In this document: positions 48,347-57,700 of the stretch, one piece after another
Position numbering within the stretch: position 1 is the stretch's first letter
Layout of the letters: every line of letters begins with the position of its first letter
Source: Actinomyces glycerinitolerans
Lineage (GTDB): Bacteria > Actinomycetota > Actinomycetes > Actinomycetales > Actinomycetaceae
NCBI RefSeq assembly: GCF_900098745.1
Contig: NZ_FQTT01000001.1
Span: 403,280 to 467,279 of the forward strand
DNA: 64,000 bases
Reading direction: 5' to 3'
The notes under the pieces: generated by a model
What the model saw: only the letters and a program-made list of their open reading frames with translations
Databases searched by the model: none
What the model was told of the DNA's origin: nothing
Made by a program: the position numbers and the translations under genes

Positions 48347-48835
48347 TCACATGTTGGTGGTGGCCCGGGCGGTGCCGGTGGCGGTGATCGTGAAGCCCGC
48401 TGCGGGGATTACGCCCCAGGGCAGGAAGGGCGGCTGGGAATGCGCGGTCAGGGTGACGACGGCGGTGGCACCGTCGGGACTGGCGGCCTCCGTGATCTGC
48501 ACCCCGGTCAGCTCGACCGGTTGTCCGGCCAGGTCGGCGGCGGCCGCGGCCCGCACGCCCACGGCCGACAGCGTGCCGGGGCCGGCCGTGGTGGAGTCTC
48601 CGGCGAAGTAGGAGGCGTCGTCGATCGCATCCGCAGCGGCGGCCGCGGCCGAGTCCGCCAGCGAGGTGAGGGTCTTCAGGTCCAGGTAGACGGCGCTGGC
48701 GGAGGCGAGCGCCAGAATCAGTGCGGCGACGACGGCGACCAGCCCGACGCCCAGCAGCAGGGTCTGCCCGTCCTCCGCGGCGGCCGTCCGGCGCACCCGG
48801 GCGGCGGCGGCCCGGCAGCGCTCCCGCGAGATCAT
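48347..48835 (-). CDS. TadE/TadG-like pilus-assembly protein (Rv3654c-like)
   Basis: 162 residues. A basic start, then EDGQTLLLGVGLVAVVAALILA, the single N-terminal helix of TadE/G-like proteins with the E-D-G-Q/x entry. The outside part is Ala/Thr/Gly-rich. Last gene of the tad operon on the minus strand; its ATG overlaps the stop of the gene before it (ATGA). A minor pilin or assembly factor by family. Confidence 0.8.
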   Translation of the reverse strand: MISRERCRAAAARVRRTAAAEDGQTLLLGVGLVAVVAALILALASASAVYLDLKTLTSLADSAAAAAADAIDDASYFAGDSTTAGPGTLSAVGVRAAAAADLAGQPVELTGVQITEAASPDGATAVVTLTAHSQPPFLPWGVIPAAGFTITATGTARATTNM

Positions 48836-49353
48836 GGTGCGCCTCCCTTGCTGACGGCAAGGGTGACGGCGCGCTCGGCATCCACGACGACGACGTCCCG
48901 CCCCACCCCGGCCGACGCGAGCACCGGCAGGTCCACGCCCGCCTGTACGCGTACCACCGCCCCGGTGCAGGCGGCGTCCGCGCAGCCCACGCTCAGGGCG
49001 GTGGCGGGGTCGGCGTCAACGCCCTGGTCGGACAGGGCCAGGCTCACGGCCACACGCGCGTGAGCCACGGCGGTCTCCCCCGGCTCGACCTCCAGGATGC
49101 GGCTGGCGGCGTCGGCGGCGGAGGCCACGGCGAAGGAAGCGGCCTGCACTTGGGCGAGGGCGACGAGCAGATACACCACGGGCACCACCAGCACCACCGT
49201 CCACCCGATGAACTCCACCGCGGCGTTGCCGGCCTCCGGCTCGCCCCGCCGTCCGGCCCGGCGGAGACGCAGACCGGGGGCCCGGCGACCAGACCAACGC
49301 CTCCCCGACGGCTCGACCGGCGTGTGCGGCCGGCTTTGCGCGCGCCGGTTCAT
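48832..49353 (-). CDS. TadE-family pilus protein
   Basis: 173 residues. An Arg-rich tail of about 40 residues precedes GNAAVEFIGWTVVLVVPVVY, the TadE pseudopilin-like helix with the conserved Glu; the extracellular part has two Cys (SVGCADAACTG) that may pair. Overlaps both neighbours by four bases, so tightly translationally coupled. Confidence 0.82.
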   Translation of the reverse strand: MNRRAQSRPHTPVEPSGRRWSGRRAPGLRLRRAGRRGEPEAGNAAVEFIGWTVVLVVPVVYLLVALAQVQAASFAVASAADAASRILEVEPGETAVAHARVAVSLALSDQGVDADPATALSVGCADAACTGAVVRVQAGVDLPVLASAGVGRDVVVVDAERAVTLAVSKGGAP

Positions 49354-49751
49354 GGTTCGTCTCCGTCCACGCCCACGAGGACGGCCTCGTCGACGGCGTG
49401 CCCGGTGACGTGCAGCGCCCCGCCGGGGCCGAGCAGGCCCAACACCGGCAGTGGGGCGGTCACGTCCACGCGTACCACCGTCACGCCGTCGACCCGGGTG
49501 CGGGTGACGTTCACGGCGTCGACGTAGCCGTCGGCGAGTGCCGCGTCGGCCAGGGCGCGCACGCGCGCATCCGCCTCGGCGGTGGTGCCGCCGACCAGCG
49601 CGGCGCGGCGGGCGCCCTCCCCGGCGGCGTCGGTGAGCAGGTTGCGCACGTGCAGGCCGAGGGCGAGCTGGAGCAGCGCCACCGACACGGCGACGACGAG
49701 CACGCCGACGAGCACGAAGTCGACTACGGCCGAGCCGCGCTCGGTGGCCAT
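49350..49751 (-). CDS. TadE-family pilus protein
   Basis: 133 residues from ATG 49751: TERGSAVVDFVLVGVLVVAV is a TadE-like helix with Asp where Glu is usual. The rest includes LLTDAAGEGARRAALVGG and a beta-rich end. An open frame runs further upstream to 49847 but is Arg/Gly-rich and non-typical. Followed by a second TadE gene with a four-base overlap. Confidence 0.8.
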   Translation of the reverse strand: MATERGSAVVDFVLVGVLVVAVSVALLQLALGLHVRNLLTDAAGEGARRAALVGGTTAEADARVRALADAALADGYVDAVNVTRTRVDGVTVVRVDVTAPLPVLGLLGPGGALHVTGHAVDEAVLVGVDGDEP

Positions 49752-49836
49752 GCGGCGGGCATCCGGCCGGTGCCGGCCGCCGGGCCCGTCCGCGTCACCG
49801 CGCCCGACGTGCCCGCGGGCGCACCGGCCCGGCCGT

Positions 49837-50034
49837 TCAGATGGCACCGGAGACCTTGGCGATGGCGTCGTTGAACACCTGGATCAGGGCCGGGCCGGCC
49901 ACCGCCCACAGGGCGACGACCAGCCCCGCGGTCATGAGGGTGACCAGCACCCAGCCGGGGACGTCACCGCGCTCGTCGTCCAAGTGGTGGAGCCGGGTTT
50001 GCAGGCGAATACTGAGGCGCTTGAGAGTTTGCAT
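49837..50034 (-). CDS. small Flp pilin-like protein, 65 aa
   Basis: Start ATG 50034 has GGAGAATCCC before it. A 20-residue basic leader ends in DDERGDVPGW, then a hydrophobic helix VLVTLMTAGLVVALWAVAGP and a short tail. Size and position (between tadC and tadE genes) match the Flp major pilin slot, but the usual G-A-T-A-x-E-Y processing site is replaced by G-D-V-P-G-W. It may be processed at the same Gly by a prepilin peptidase not encoded in this window. Confidence 0.75.
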   Translation of the reverse strand: MQTLKRLSIRLQTRLHHLDDERGDVPGWVLVTLMTAGLVVALWAVAGPALIQVFNDAIAKVSGAI

Positions 50035-50143
50035 GGGATTCTCCGTTTCCGTGGAGGGGTGGTGGATGAGGGTCTGGCGGTGGGGAGGTTTCGGGCGGCC
50101 CGGAATCCGCGGGCGCGCGGCGCGACCGGCGCGGGGAGTCAGC

Positions 50144-51073
50144 TCATAGGCCGATCCGCAGCACAAACAGGCCCGGGAAGAGGGCGAAGACGACGGTGAT
50201 GGGCAGGATCAGGAAGACGACGGGCACCATCTGGGCGATCTCGCGGCGCCCGCCCTCCTCCATCAGGGCGCGTCGGGAGGCCTCGCGGGCGTCGGCGGCC
50301 TGGGCGCGCAGCACGTCCGCCAGCGGGGTGCCGCGCTCAAGGGCGACGGCGATCACCTCCGACAGGCGGGTGACCTGCAGGGAACCGACCCGCTGCTCCA
50401 GGTGGGCCAGGGCGCTGGACAGTACGGTGCCCGAACGAACGTCGGCGAGGGTGACTTCCAGTTCCTCCACGAGTTCGCCGTGGCCCACGCGCGCGACCCG
50501 CTCGATGGCCGCGACAGGTCCCTGCCCGGCCCCGACCACGAGCGCAAGCAGTTCGACGACGTCGGGCAGTTGCGCCTCAATGCGCTCACAGCGCCGAGTC
50601 ACGGTGCGGGTGAGCCACCAGTCGCGGGCGGCCGCCCCGCCGACGCCGGCCAGCAGCGCCAGCACGATCAGCAGCGGCACGTTGACCCGCCAGAGGAGCG
50701 ACAGCGCCAGTCCGCTCCCGGCGGCGACGGCGAGCCCGGCCACCGCCCACAACAGTTGTTGGGTGCGCAGTTCCTCATAGGTCAGGCCGGTCCCGGAGCG
50801 GGCCAGGCGCCGACGCACCGAGTCGGCCGAGGAGCCGATCGCCTCCAGCAGGCCGCCCAGGCGGGTGACCGTACCCAGCAGCACGGCGCTGACGGTCTGC
50901 CCGTCCGCGGCCGGCGCGCCGACCAGTAGCCGCGAGGCGGCCGAGCGTGGGTGCACATATGGCTCCAGGCGGGAGGCGAGGGTGGGGCGGTGGCGCCGCA
51001 CGGCCTCGATGACGGCGAGGATGCCGCAGGCGGCGAGCAGCCCGGCCAGGGCGCCGGCGAAGCCGGGACTCAT
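50144..51073 (-). CDS. tadC: type II secretion/Tad inner-membrane protein TadC
   Basis: 309 residues. A T2SSF domain with about four membrane helices; the conserved block LPDVVELLALVVGAGQGPVA and ALAHLEQRVGSLQVTRLSEV precede REIAQMVPVVFLILPITVVF. The start ATG overlaps the stop of tadB (ATGA). Platform protein of the pilus motor. Confidence 0.9.
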   Translation of the reverse strand: MSPGFAGALAGLLAACGILAVIEAVRRHRPTLASRLEPYVHPRSAASRLLVGAPAADGQTVSAVLLGTVTRLGGLLEAIGSSADSVRRRLARSGTGLTYEELRTQQLLWAVAGLAVAAGSGLALSLLWRVNVPLLIVLALLAGVGGAAARDWWLTRTVTRRCERIEAQLPDVVELLALVVGAGQGPVAAIERVARVGHGELVEELEVTLADVRSGTVLSSALAHLEQRVGSLQVTRLSEVIAVALERGTPLADVLRAQAADAREASRRALMEEGGRREIAQMVPVVFLILPITVVFALFPGLFVLRIGL

Positions 51074-51930
51074 CGCAGCACCCGATCTTCCTCGGGCAGG
51101 CGCCCGAGCCGCAGCATGAGCCGGTAGGCGATCACGGTCACCACCCCGCCGACGGCGAGCATGAGGGCGCCGGTGGCGGTGGCGTAGGCGGCGGCCGCCT
51201 GGGGGCGGGTGGACAGCAGTGCCAGCACGATCCACGGCGCGGCCACCGCCACCCGCGCCCCATTGACGGTCCAGGACTGGCGGGCCTCCAACTCGCCGCG
51301 GGTGCGCAGGTCCTCCCGCAGCATCCGCGACAGCGAACGCAACAGGGTGGTCAGGTCGTTGCCGCCGACCTCGTGCGCCAGCCGCAGGGCCTCCGCGATG
51401 CGGTCGGCCACCGGGTCGGCGAAGCGGGCCTTGAGCCGGTCCAGGGACTGGTCGAAGCGGGCGGTGGTGGCGTAGTCGACGCCGAAGGCGCGCAGCTCCT
51501 CCCGGATCGGTTCGGGTCCGCGCTCACCGAGGTTGGCCAGTGCCTCGGGCAGGCTCATGCCGGCGCGCACGCCCGACACCAGCGTGTCGACGGCCTCCGG
51601 CCAGACCTCGCGCAGGTTGGTGCGGCGGGTGCGGGCTCGGGAGGAGACCACCAGCAACGGTGCGCCGGCGGCGATGGCGCCGAAGGCGGCCGCGATCGGC
51701 CAGGCACGGGAGACCCCCAGGAAGATCAGGGCGACCACGAGTCCGAGCCCGAGACTGCCGGTGACGAACAGGGCGGGACTGGTGCGGCCGACGCCGGCCT
51801 GCACGAGCAGGTCCGCCAGGTGCCGTTGGCGGGCCGAACGCCACTGGGGCGGCTCGCTGGTCAGGGCGAGCCAGATCAGGATGATGCCGCTGCCGCCCAG
51901 CAGCCCGGCTACGGCGCCCATCAGGACCAC
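51070..51930 (-). CDS. tadB: type II secretion/Tad inner-membrane protein TadB
   Basis: 286 residues, T2SSF domain with WPEAVDTLVSGVRAGMSLPE, ALRLAHEVGGNDLTTLLRSL and MLREDLRTRGELEARQSWTV, plus membrane helices at both ends. Overlaps tadA by 10 bp at its start and tadC by four at its end. Confidence 0.9.
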   Translation of the reverse strand: MVLMGAVAGLLGGSGIILIWLALTSEPPQWRSARQRHLADLLVQAGVGRTSPALFVTGSLGLGLVVALIFLGVSRAWPIAAAFGAIAAGAPLLVVSSRARTRRTNLREVWPEAVDTLVSGVRAGMSLPEALANLGERGPEPIREELRAFGVDYATTARFDQSLDRLKARFADPVADRIAEALRLAHEVGGNDLTTLLRSLSRMLREDLRTRGELEARQSWTVNGARVAVAAPWIVLALLSTRPQAAAAYATATGALMLAVGGVVTVIAYRLMLRLGRLPEEDRVLR

Positions 51931-53225
51931 TCCCCCGCGGCCCCCGCCGTCCCGGTACGCCCGCCGGCCCCGGCGCGCAGGCCCGGATGGGACCCCACTG
52001 CGTTACCGGTGAGCAGGGCGGCCAGGTCGTGGCCGGCGCGGGCATAGCGTTCGGCGGCGCGCGGCAGCCCCGGGCCACGCACCAGCCGGCCGGCGTCGTC
52101 GCGGTGGAAGACGTCGGACATCTCGATGGTGCCGTTCTCCACCCGCCCGGACAGGGCGGCGATCTCCCGCACCTGGCGGTGGCCGTCGGCGCCCAGGTCC
52201 AGGTGGACCACCAGGTCGACGGCGCCGGCCACCGTGGGGACGACGAACCCTGCGGAGACATTCTCTCCCGCCAGCAGCGGCAGCGTGCAGATCTTGACGA
52301 TCGCCTCCCGGGCGGAGTTGGCATGCAATGTCGACATAGACGGCATGCCGGAGTTCATGGCGATCAGCAGGTCCAGGGCCTCCGCCTCGCGCACCTCGCC
52401 GATCAGCAGCCGGTCCGGACGCATGCGCAGCGCCTCCTTGACCAGGCGCCGCAGGTTGATCTCGCCGGTCCCCTCCAGGTTGGCGGCGCGGGTCTGCATG
52501 GCCACGCAGTCCCGATTGCGCAGCGCCAGCTCGAAGACCTCCTCGCACGTGATCACCCGCTGCCCGGCGGGGATGGCGCCGGCCAGGGCCCGCACCATGG
52601 TGGTCTTGCCGGCCTGGGTGGCGCCGGAGACGAGGATGTTCAACCCGGCCTGCACGGAGGCGTCCAGGAAGGCGGCGGCGTGCGCGGTCAGTGACCCCAT
52701 CCGCACCAGGTCGCTGGTGCGCGCGGCCCGAGAGGTGTGCTTGCGGATGTTGACCGCCCAGTGGTGGGAGGTGATGGGTGGGATGACCACGTGCAGGCGT
52801 TCGCCGCCGGGCAGTTGGGCATCCACGAAGGGGCTGGCCAGGTCCAGACGGCGCCCGGAGGCGCGCAGCATCCGCTCCACCAGGACGCGCAACTCCTCAT
52901 CCTCCAGCAGGGTGGTGGTCAGTTCGGGACGGCCGGCGCGGGCGATGAACACGCGGCCGGGGGCGTTGCACCAGATCTCCTCCACCGTGTCGTCGTCCAG
53001 GTAGCGCTGCAGTGGGCCTAGGCCGGCCAACGCGTCGACGGCGCGAGCGCCGGCGTCGTCGGGGTCGGGCAGGGGCGGGACCAGGCCGGCGTCGGCGCGG
53101 GCGAGGTAGTCGGCGCTGGCCTCGGCGACGAGGGCCTCCAGGCCGGGGGCGTCCGTGAGCGGGTCGACGCCGCGGCGGCGGACGAGTTCGCGGATTTCGG
53201 AGTGCAGCAGGGCTGCGGCATCCAT
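51921..53225 (-). CDS. tadA: Tad/Flp pilus assembly ATPase TadA (CpaF)
   Basis: 434 residues, a secretion ATPase that drives pilin assembly. Walker A in VSGATQAGKTTMVRAL, Asp box ITCEEVFELAL, Walker B LLIGEVREAEAL, His box STLHANS. The N-domain has YLDDDTVEEIWCNAPGRVFI, typical for CpaF. Start ATG 53225 gives the family N-terminus. First gene of the operon; the usual cpaE/tadZ, cpaB and prepilin peptidase genes are not in the window. Confidence 0.94.
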   Translation of the reverse strand: MDAAALLHSEIRELVRRRGVDPLTDAPGLEALVAEASADYLARADAGLVPPLPDPDDAGARAVDALAGLGPLQRYLDDDTVEEIWCNAPGRVFIARAGRPELTTTLLEDEELRVLVERMLRASGRRLDLASPFVDAQLPGGERLHVVIPPITSHHWAVNIRKHTSRAARTSDLVRMGSLTAHAAAFLDASVQAGLNILVSGATQAGKTTMVRALAGAIPAGQRVITCEEVFELALRNRDCVAMQTRAANLEGTGEINLRRLVKEALRMRPDRLLIGEVREAEALDLLIAMNSGMPSMSTLHANSAREAIVKICTLPLLAGENVSAGFVVPTVAGAVDLVVHLDLGADGHRQVREIAALSGRVENGTIEMSDVFHRDDAGRLVRGPGLPRAAERYARAGHDLAALLTGNAVGSHPGLRAGAGGRTGTAGAAGEWS

Positions 53226-53500
53226 GGCGGGCCTAACGGTTGATGGTTGCTTGGGCGCTGGCGAGGCGCTCGCCAGCGGGTGTCTTGCGTGGCGCTGACT
53301 CGGCGTTGAGCAGTGCCACGCCGCGACCATAGGTCACAACTGCGCATCGACGCCACTCCGTCTCAGCGGCCTGTGGAAAACTCCGGCCGCCGGCGCGGGG
53401 GCATCAACGGTGACAGCCGTCTGGCAATCGCCTGAATGGTGGGCGGCCGCCGGGGCGCGGCGCCACCCCGTCCGGCGGGTTCCTCGCTTACGGTGGAGTC

Positions 53501-54703
53501 ATGTCACAGCCGCCCGCCGGACCGTCCACCCCCGCTTCCGCCTCCGAGTCGCCTCGCACCGCCACGTCGGGTGGGTCCGCGCCCGACGCGGAGTCCGCCC
53601 GCGAGCGCTCGCCACTGGCCCTGGCGGCCCTGGCCGCGGTAGCCGTGCCCGGACTGGACCCCGCACGCCTGGCCCTGCCTCAGGAGCGCTCCGCCGACCT
53701 GCGGGTGGTCGGCGTCGTCGACACCCGGGGCCGCCACTGGGAGGTGCTGGAGACCCACGCGGACGCAACCGGCGCGACCCTGGAGGCGGAGGCCGAGGTA
53801 CTGCGACGCATCGGGAGGATCGTCGACGACGGCCGACTGTCCTTCGACGTGCCCCGCCCCGCCGGCACGCTGCGGCTGGAAGGCAGTTACATTCAGGTGC
53901 GCTCCCACCTGGAGGGGCGGCCCATTGACATCGATTCGCTGCGCCCGGGGCCGGGGCTGTCCGCGGGGCTGGGCAAGGCGCTGGGCGAGTTGCACGACCT
54001 GCCCACCACGGTGGTATCCGAGGCGGGCCTGCCCGTCTACGACGCCGACGACGTGCGCACCCGTTGGCTGAACCTGCTCGACGACGCCGCCGGGACCGGC
54101 AAGGTGCCGCCGTCGCTGCTGGCCCGGTGGGAGGTGGCGCTGGAGGACACGGCCCTGTGGCGCTTCCGGCCGGTGGTGGTGCATGGGGACCTGGCGCCGG
54201 AGAACGTACTGACGGCGGGCGGCGCGGTGGTGGCCGTGCGCGGGCTGGGCCAGGCGCATGTGGGCGACCCGGCCGAGGACATGGCGTGGGTGTACGCCTC
54301 CGTGCCCGTGGACTGCCTGGACTCGATCGAGTCCGCCTACGACTTGGCGCGCACCGAGGGCGTCGACCGGCACCTGCGCGACCGGGCGGAGCTGGTCAGT
54401 GAACTGAGCCTGGCCGAGTGGCTCAGGCACGGGGTGCGCACCGGCAGCGACTCGATCATTGACGATGCCGTGGCAATGCTGACGGACCTGGCCGACCAGG
54501 TCGGGGATGAGCCGCTGGTGGAGCAGACCGGCCCGCGCCTGGCGCCCGTGCCCGGGGTCAAGGAGCCGGCCGAGCCGGAGGCCACCACCAGCGAGGTCAA
54601 GATGGTGCTGGTCGAGGAGGACGCCGACGAAGACGCCGACTACGAGGGCGTCGACGACGGTACCGACGCAGAAGCCGATGGGGACGGCTCAGACGCTCAT
54701 TGA
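53501..54703 (+). CDS. aminoglycoside/macrolide phosphotransferase-fold protein, metal site altered
   Basis: 400 residues. A kinase-like APH fold: LEAEAEVLRRIG as the helix with the ATP-binding Glu, VVVHGDLAPENVL as the catalytic loop with H-G-D-x5-N. The following strand, normally I-D-W-G, is AVRGLGQAHVGDPAEDM: the metal-binding Asp is replaced by Gly while GDPAxD remains. Phosphotransfer may be weak or lost. The C-terminal 60 residues are Asp/Glu-rich. Convergent with adnB (7-bp overlap); a similar gene often sits by adnAB in Actinobacteria, suggesting a linked housekeeping role rather than resistance. Confidence 0.8.
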   Translation: MSQPPAGPSTPASASESPRTATSGGSAPDAESARERSPLALAALAAVAVPGLDPARLALPQERSADLRVVGVVDTRGRHWEVLETHADATGATLEAEAEVLRRIGRIVDDGRLSFDVPRPAGTLRLEGSYIQVRSHLEGRPIDIDSLRPGPGLSAGLGKALGELHDLPTTVVSEAGLPVYDADDVRTRWLNLLDDAAGTGKVPPSLLARWEVALEDTALWRFRPVVVHGDLAPENVLTAGGAVVAVRGLGQAHVGDPAEDMAWVYASVPVDCLDSIESAYDLARTEGVDRHLRDRAELVSELSLAEWLRHGVRTGSDSIIDDAVAMLTDLADQVGDEPLVEQTGPRLAPVPGVKEPAEPEATTSEVKMVLVEEDADEDADYEGVDDGTDAEADGDGSDAH

Positions 54704-57700
54704 GCCTGCAGGTCCACGCTGCGCCGAATCTCCTCCAGCGAGAGGAAGGCCTCCTCGCCCAGTTCGTCGACTTCTCCGCCGTCCGCGACGTAGACGTAGG
54801 CGGCGCGGATCTGGTCGGTGGGGATCTGCTTCTTCGCGGCCCAGGCGTGCACGTACACGCTGAGCTGGTCCACCGGCACGCGTTGGTGGCCGGTCTTCCA
54901 GTCGACCACCAGGAAATGTTCGCTGCCGGGGCGCTGGAAGATGGCGTCGATGCGGCAGCGCAGCGTGGTGTCGCCGAGGGTGAGTTCAAGGGAATCCTCA
55001 GTGGTCACCAGCTCGTAGCCGTCTAGCAGCGGATGCTCGGCGGCGACCTTGAGCCAGCGCTCCACACGCTTGCGGTCGGAGTCGGCGAGCGTGTCCGGGA
55101 CGCCGGCGTCTTGCAGGCTGAACAAAGTGCCGCGGCTGCTCAGGCGCTGGGCGATGGCGTCGTGGAAGACGGTGCCCAGGCGCCCGGCGGATTGAGGCTG
55201 GGACGGCAGGGGGCGGCGCAGGTCGAGTGCGAAGCCGTCTCGATCGTCGCGCAGGTCGGCCAGCCGGGTGGCGGCCAGGTGGGCGGGCCGGCGGACCGTG
55301 GGGGCTTCGGCCGCGGCGGCGTCGCGCTCGGCCAGCAGTAGCCGGGCGTCCTCCCACCAGCGGGCCACGCGCCCGTCGGTGGCGCCATCCCCCGTGGGAT
55401 GCCCGCCGCGGAGGGCCTCGCCCGCGGAGGCTGCGGTGGGGGCCGCCATGGCGCGGCCGACGGCCTCGGCGACGGCGATGCGCGCGGCCCGCTCCGAACC
55501 AGGGGCGGCCGGGTGCGTAACCGGCCAGGACGCCTGCGCGACCCCGACGGGGTTGACGGCGTCCTTAGGCGCGTCGATGAAGCCGGGGCCGAACTCGGCA
55601 AGCAGCCCCGCCTGCTGCAGCTCGGTCAGGAACCGGGAGGCAGGTTTGAGCGTGTCGCCGGTCTTGACCAGGTGCGAACCGGTCAGCAGCACGTCATGCC
55701 GGGCCCGCGTGACGGCCACGTAGGCGAGACGACGCTCCTCGGCAACCAGGTGACGCCCAAGCGCGAGCCGGTACTGCTCCCTGAGTTCCTTGATCTCGCT
55801 CTTCTCATCGTTGCTGAGATTCACGCCCTCACCCAGGGGAACACCAATGTCACCAAGTTCGAAGGGCGGTAGCTGGTCGGCGTCGGAGCGCAGCGGGTAG
55901 GGGAACTCCCGCTTGGAGGTCATCCACCCATTCGCACGCACTCTCTTGTCCGCGGGAACATGCTTGGCCCGGTATGAGGGGAACGAGGTCTCGGCCAGTC
56001 CGATAACGGCCACATGGTCCCACTCCAGTCCCTTGGCGCCGTGGACGGTCATGATCTGCACGGCGCCGGGTTCGGGCTCGACCTCGGGCGCTTCCAGTCC
56101 CCGCTCTTCCGACTCCGCGTAATCGAGCAGCTCCAGGAACCCGGAGACGGTGGGAACTTCGACGTCGGCGGCGTATTGCTCGGCGGCGGCCCGGAAGGCG
56201 TCCAGGCCGCGCCGCCCCATGCGGTTGCCGACGCGGGCCGCCAGTTCAACGTCCAGCCCCAGGGCCTGCTCGGCCACGGCCACCAGGTCCGGCAGTGACA
56301 GCGCGAGCGCGCCCCGTACGCGACGCAGCGCCCGGGCGATCCGCACGGCCGCCTGGCGTCCCGTCTCGCTGAGGCCCGCGACCGCCGGGCTCACCGTCGG
56401 CCTGCCCGGCCCCCCGGCACGCCGGGCACCGGAGGCGCGGGCGGCGTCGTCGCGGCGGGCGAGTTCCTCGAGCGCCTCGGACAGGGCCGCCTCCTCTAGC
56501 TCCGTTGAGCCGCCTCCACCGCTTGCAGATTCAGCGCCCTCGGCACGTATGTCCCCGGCTCGTGCCACGCCGCCGCCTGACCGCGCGTCCGCACCGGCAC
56601 CGTCGGCCCAGTCGCGCTGGCGCGCGAGTTCGCGAGCGAAGCCCTGCAGGGCCCGCAGGTCGGCGGCGCCGATGTCGGCTCCCGTAAGCAGGCGCATGAG
56701 TCGGTCGCCGCGTTCGGGATCGGCGGCCACGGCCAGCAGGGCCCGCATGTCCGCCACTTCGGGGATGGAGAGCATGCCGCCCGACACCGCCACCTCGTAG
56801 GGCACTCCACGGGCTTCAAGCGCCTCGGCCACCGGCACCATCTGGCTGCGGGCGCGGCACAGGACGGCCAACTCGGCGTCGGGGCGCCAGCGCTCCTGCA
56901 TGAAGTCGGCGACGGCGTTGGCCTCCTGCAGTGGGTCCGTGAGAAAAGCGGCGAGCACCTGCCCGGCGCCCAGGCCATCGGCGGCCGAACGCTCCTGCAA
57001 TTCGCGGACCGGGACGTGGCTGACCAGGGCATCACCGGGCTGATACTCGGGGTTGCGCAGCGGCTTGGAGACAACGTTAGCGGCGGCGAGGACAGCGGAG
57101 TCGTTACGCCAGGCGGTGGACAGCTGCAGCACCGGCGTCTCGACTTCCGGGTTGCCGCCGCCGGCGACGGCCTGCACGCCGGAGGGGTTGAAGCGGTCGT
57201 GGAAGGTGTCCAGCGCGCCGGCGCTGGCACCGCGCCAACCGTAGATCGCCTGATTCGGGTCGCCGACGGCGGTGACGCCCTGGTCCGCGAACAGGGCGGC
57301 CAGCAGCCGCACCTGGGCGACGGAGGTGTCCTGGAACTCGTCCAGCAGCACCGCCGGGTACTGCGCGCGCATGGCCGCCACGGCGTCGGGTACCTCTTCG
57401 GCGATGCGGCAGGCCAGCGCCAGCCGGTCGCCGAAGTCGACCAGCCCGTGCCGGCGCTTGTAGTCGCGGAAGTCCTGTACGGCGTCGAGCGCGCCCAGCC
57501 AGGCCTCCGTGGCGTCGGTCGTGCCTTTGAATGCCGTCTTCAGCCCTTTCGTGCCAATTAGGCCGGAAAACAACTCGTGCAGATCTGTCAGCTGCTCGCG
57601 GGCGTCCTCAATGCTGAGCAGATTCGTGGACAGGGCGTTGTCCGCGTCAAGCACGGTCTTGACAGCCGTGGAGAGCTTGTCGATGGGCAGCGGGTCAGTG

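Noticed and set aside
53501..54703. Aminoglycoside or macrolide resistance gene
   Set aside because: The key Asp is missing and the location beside adnAB suggests a housekeeping paralogue.
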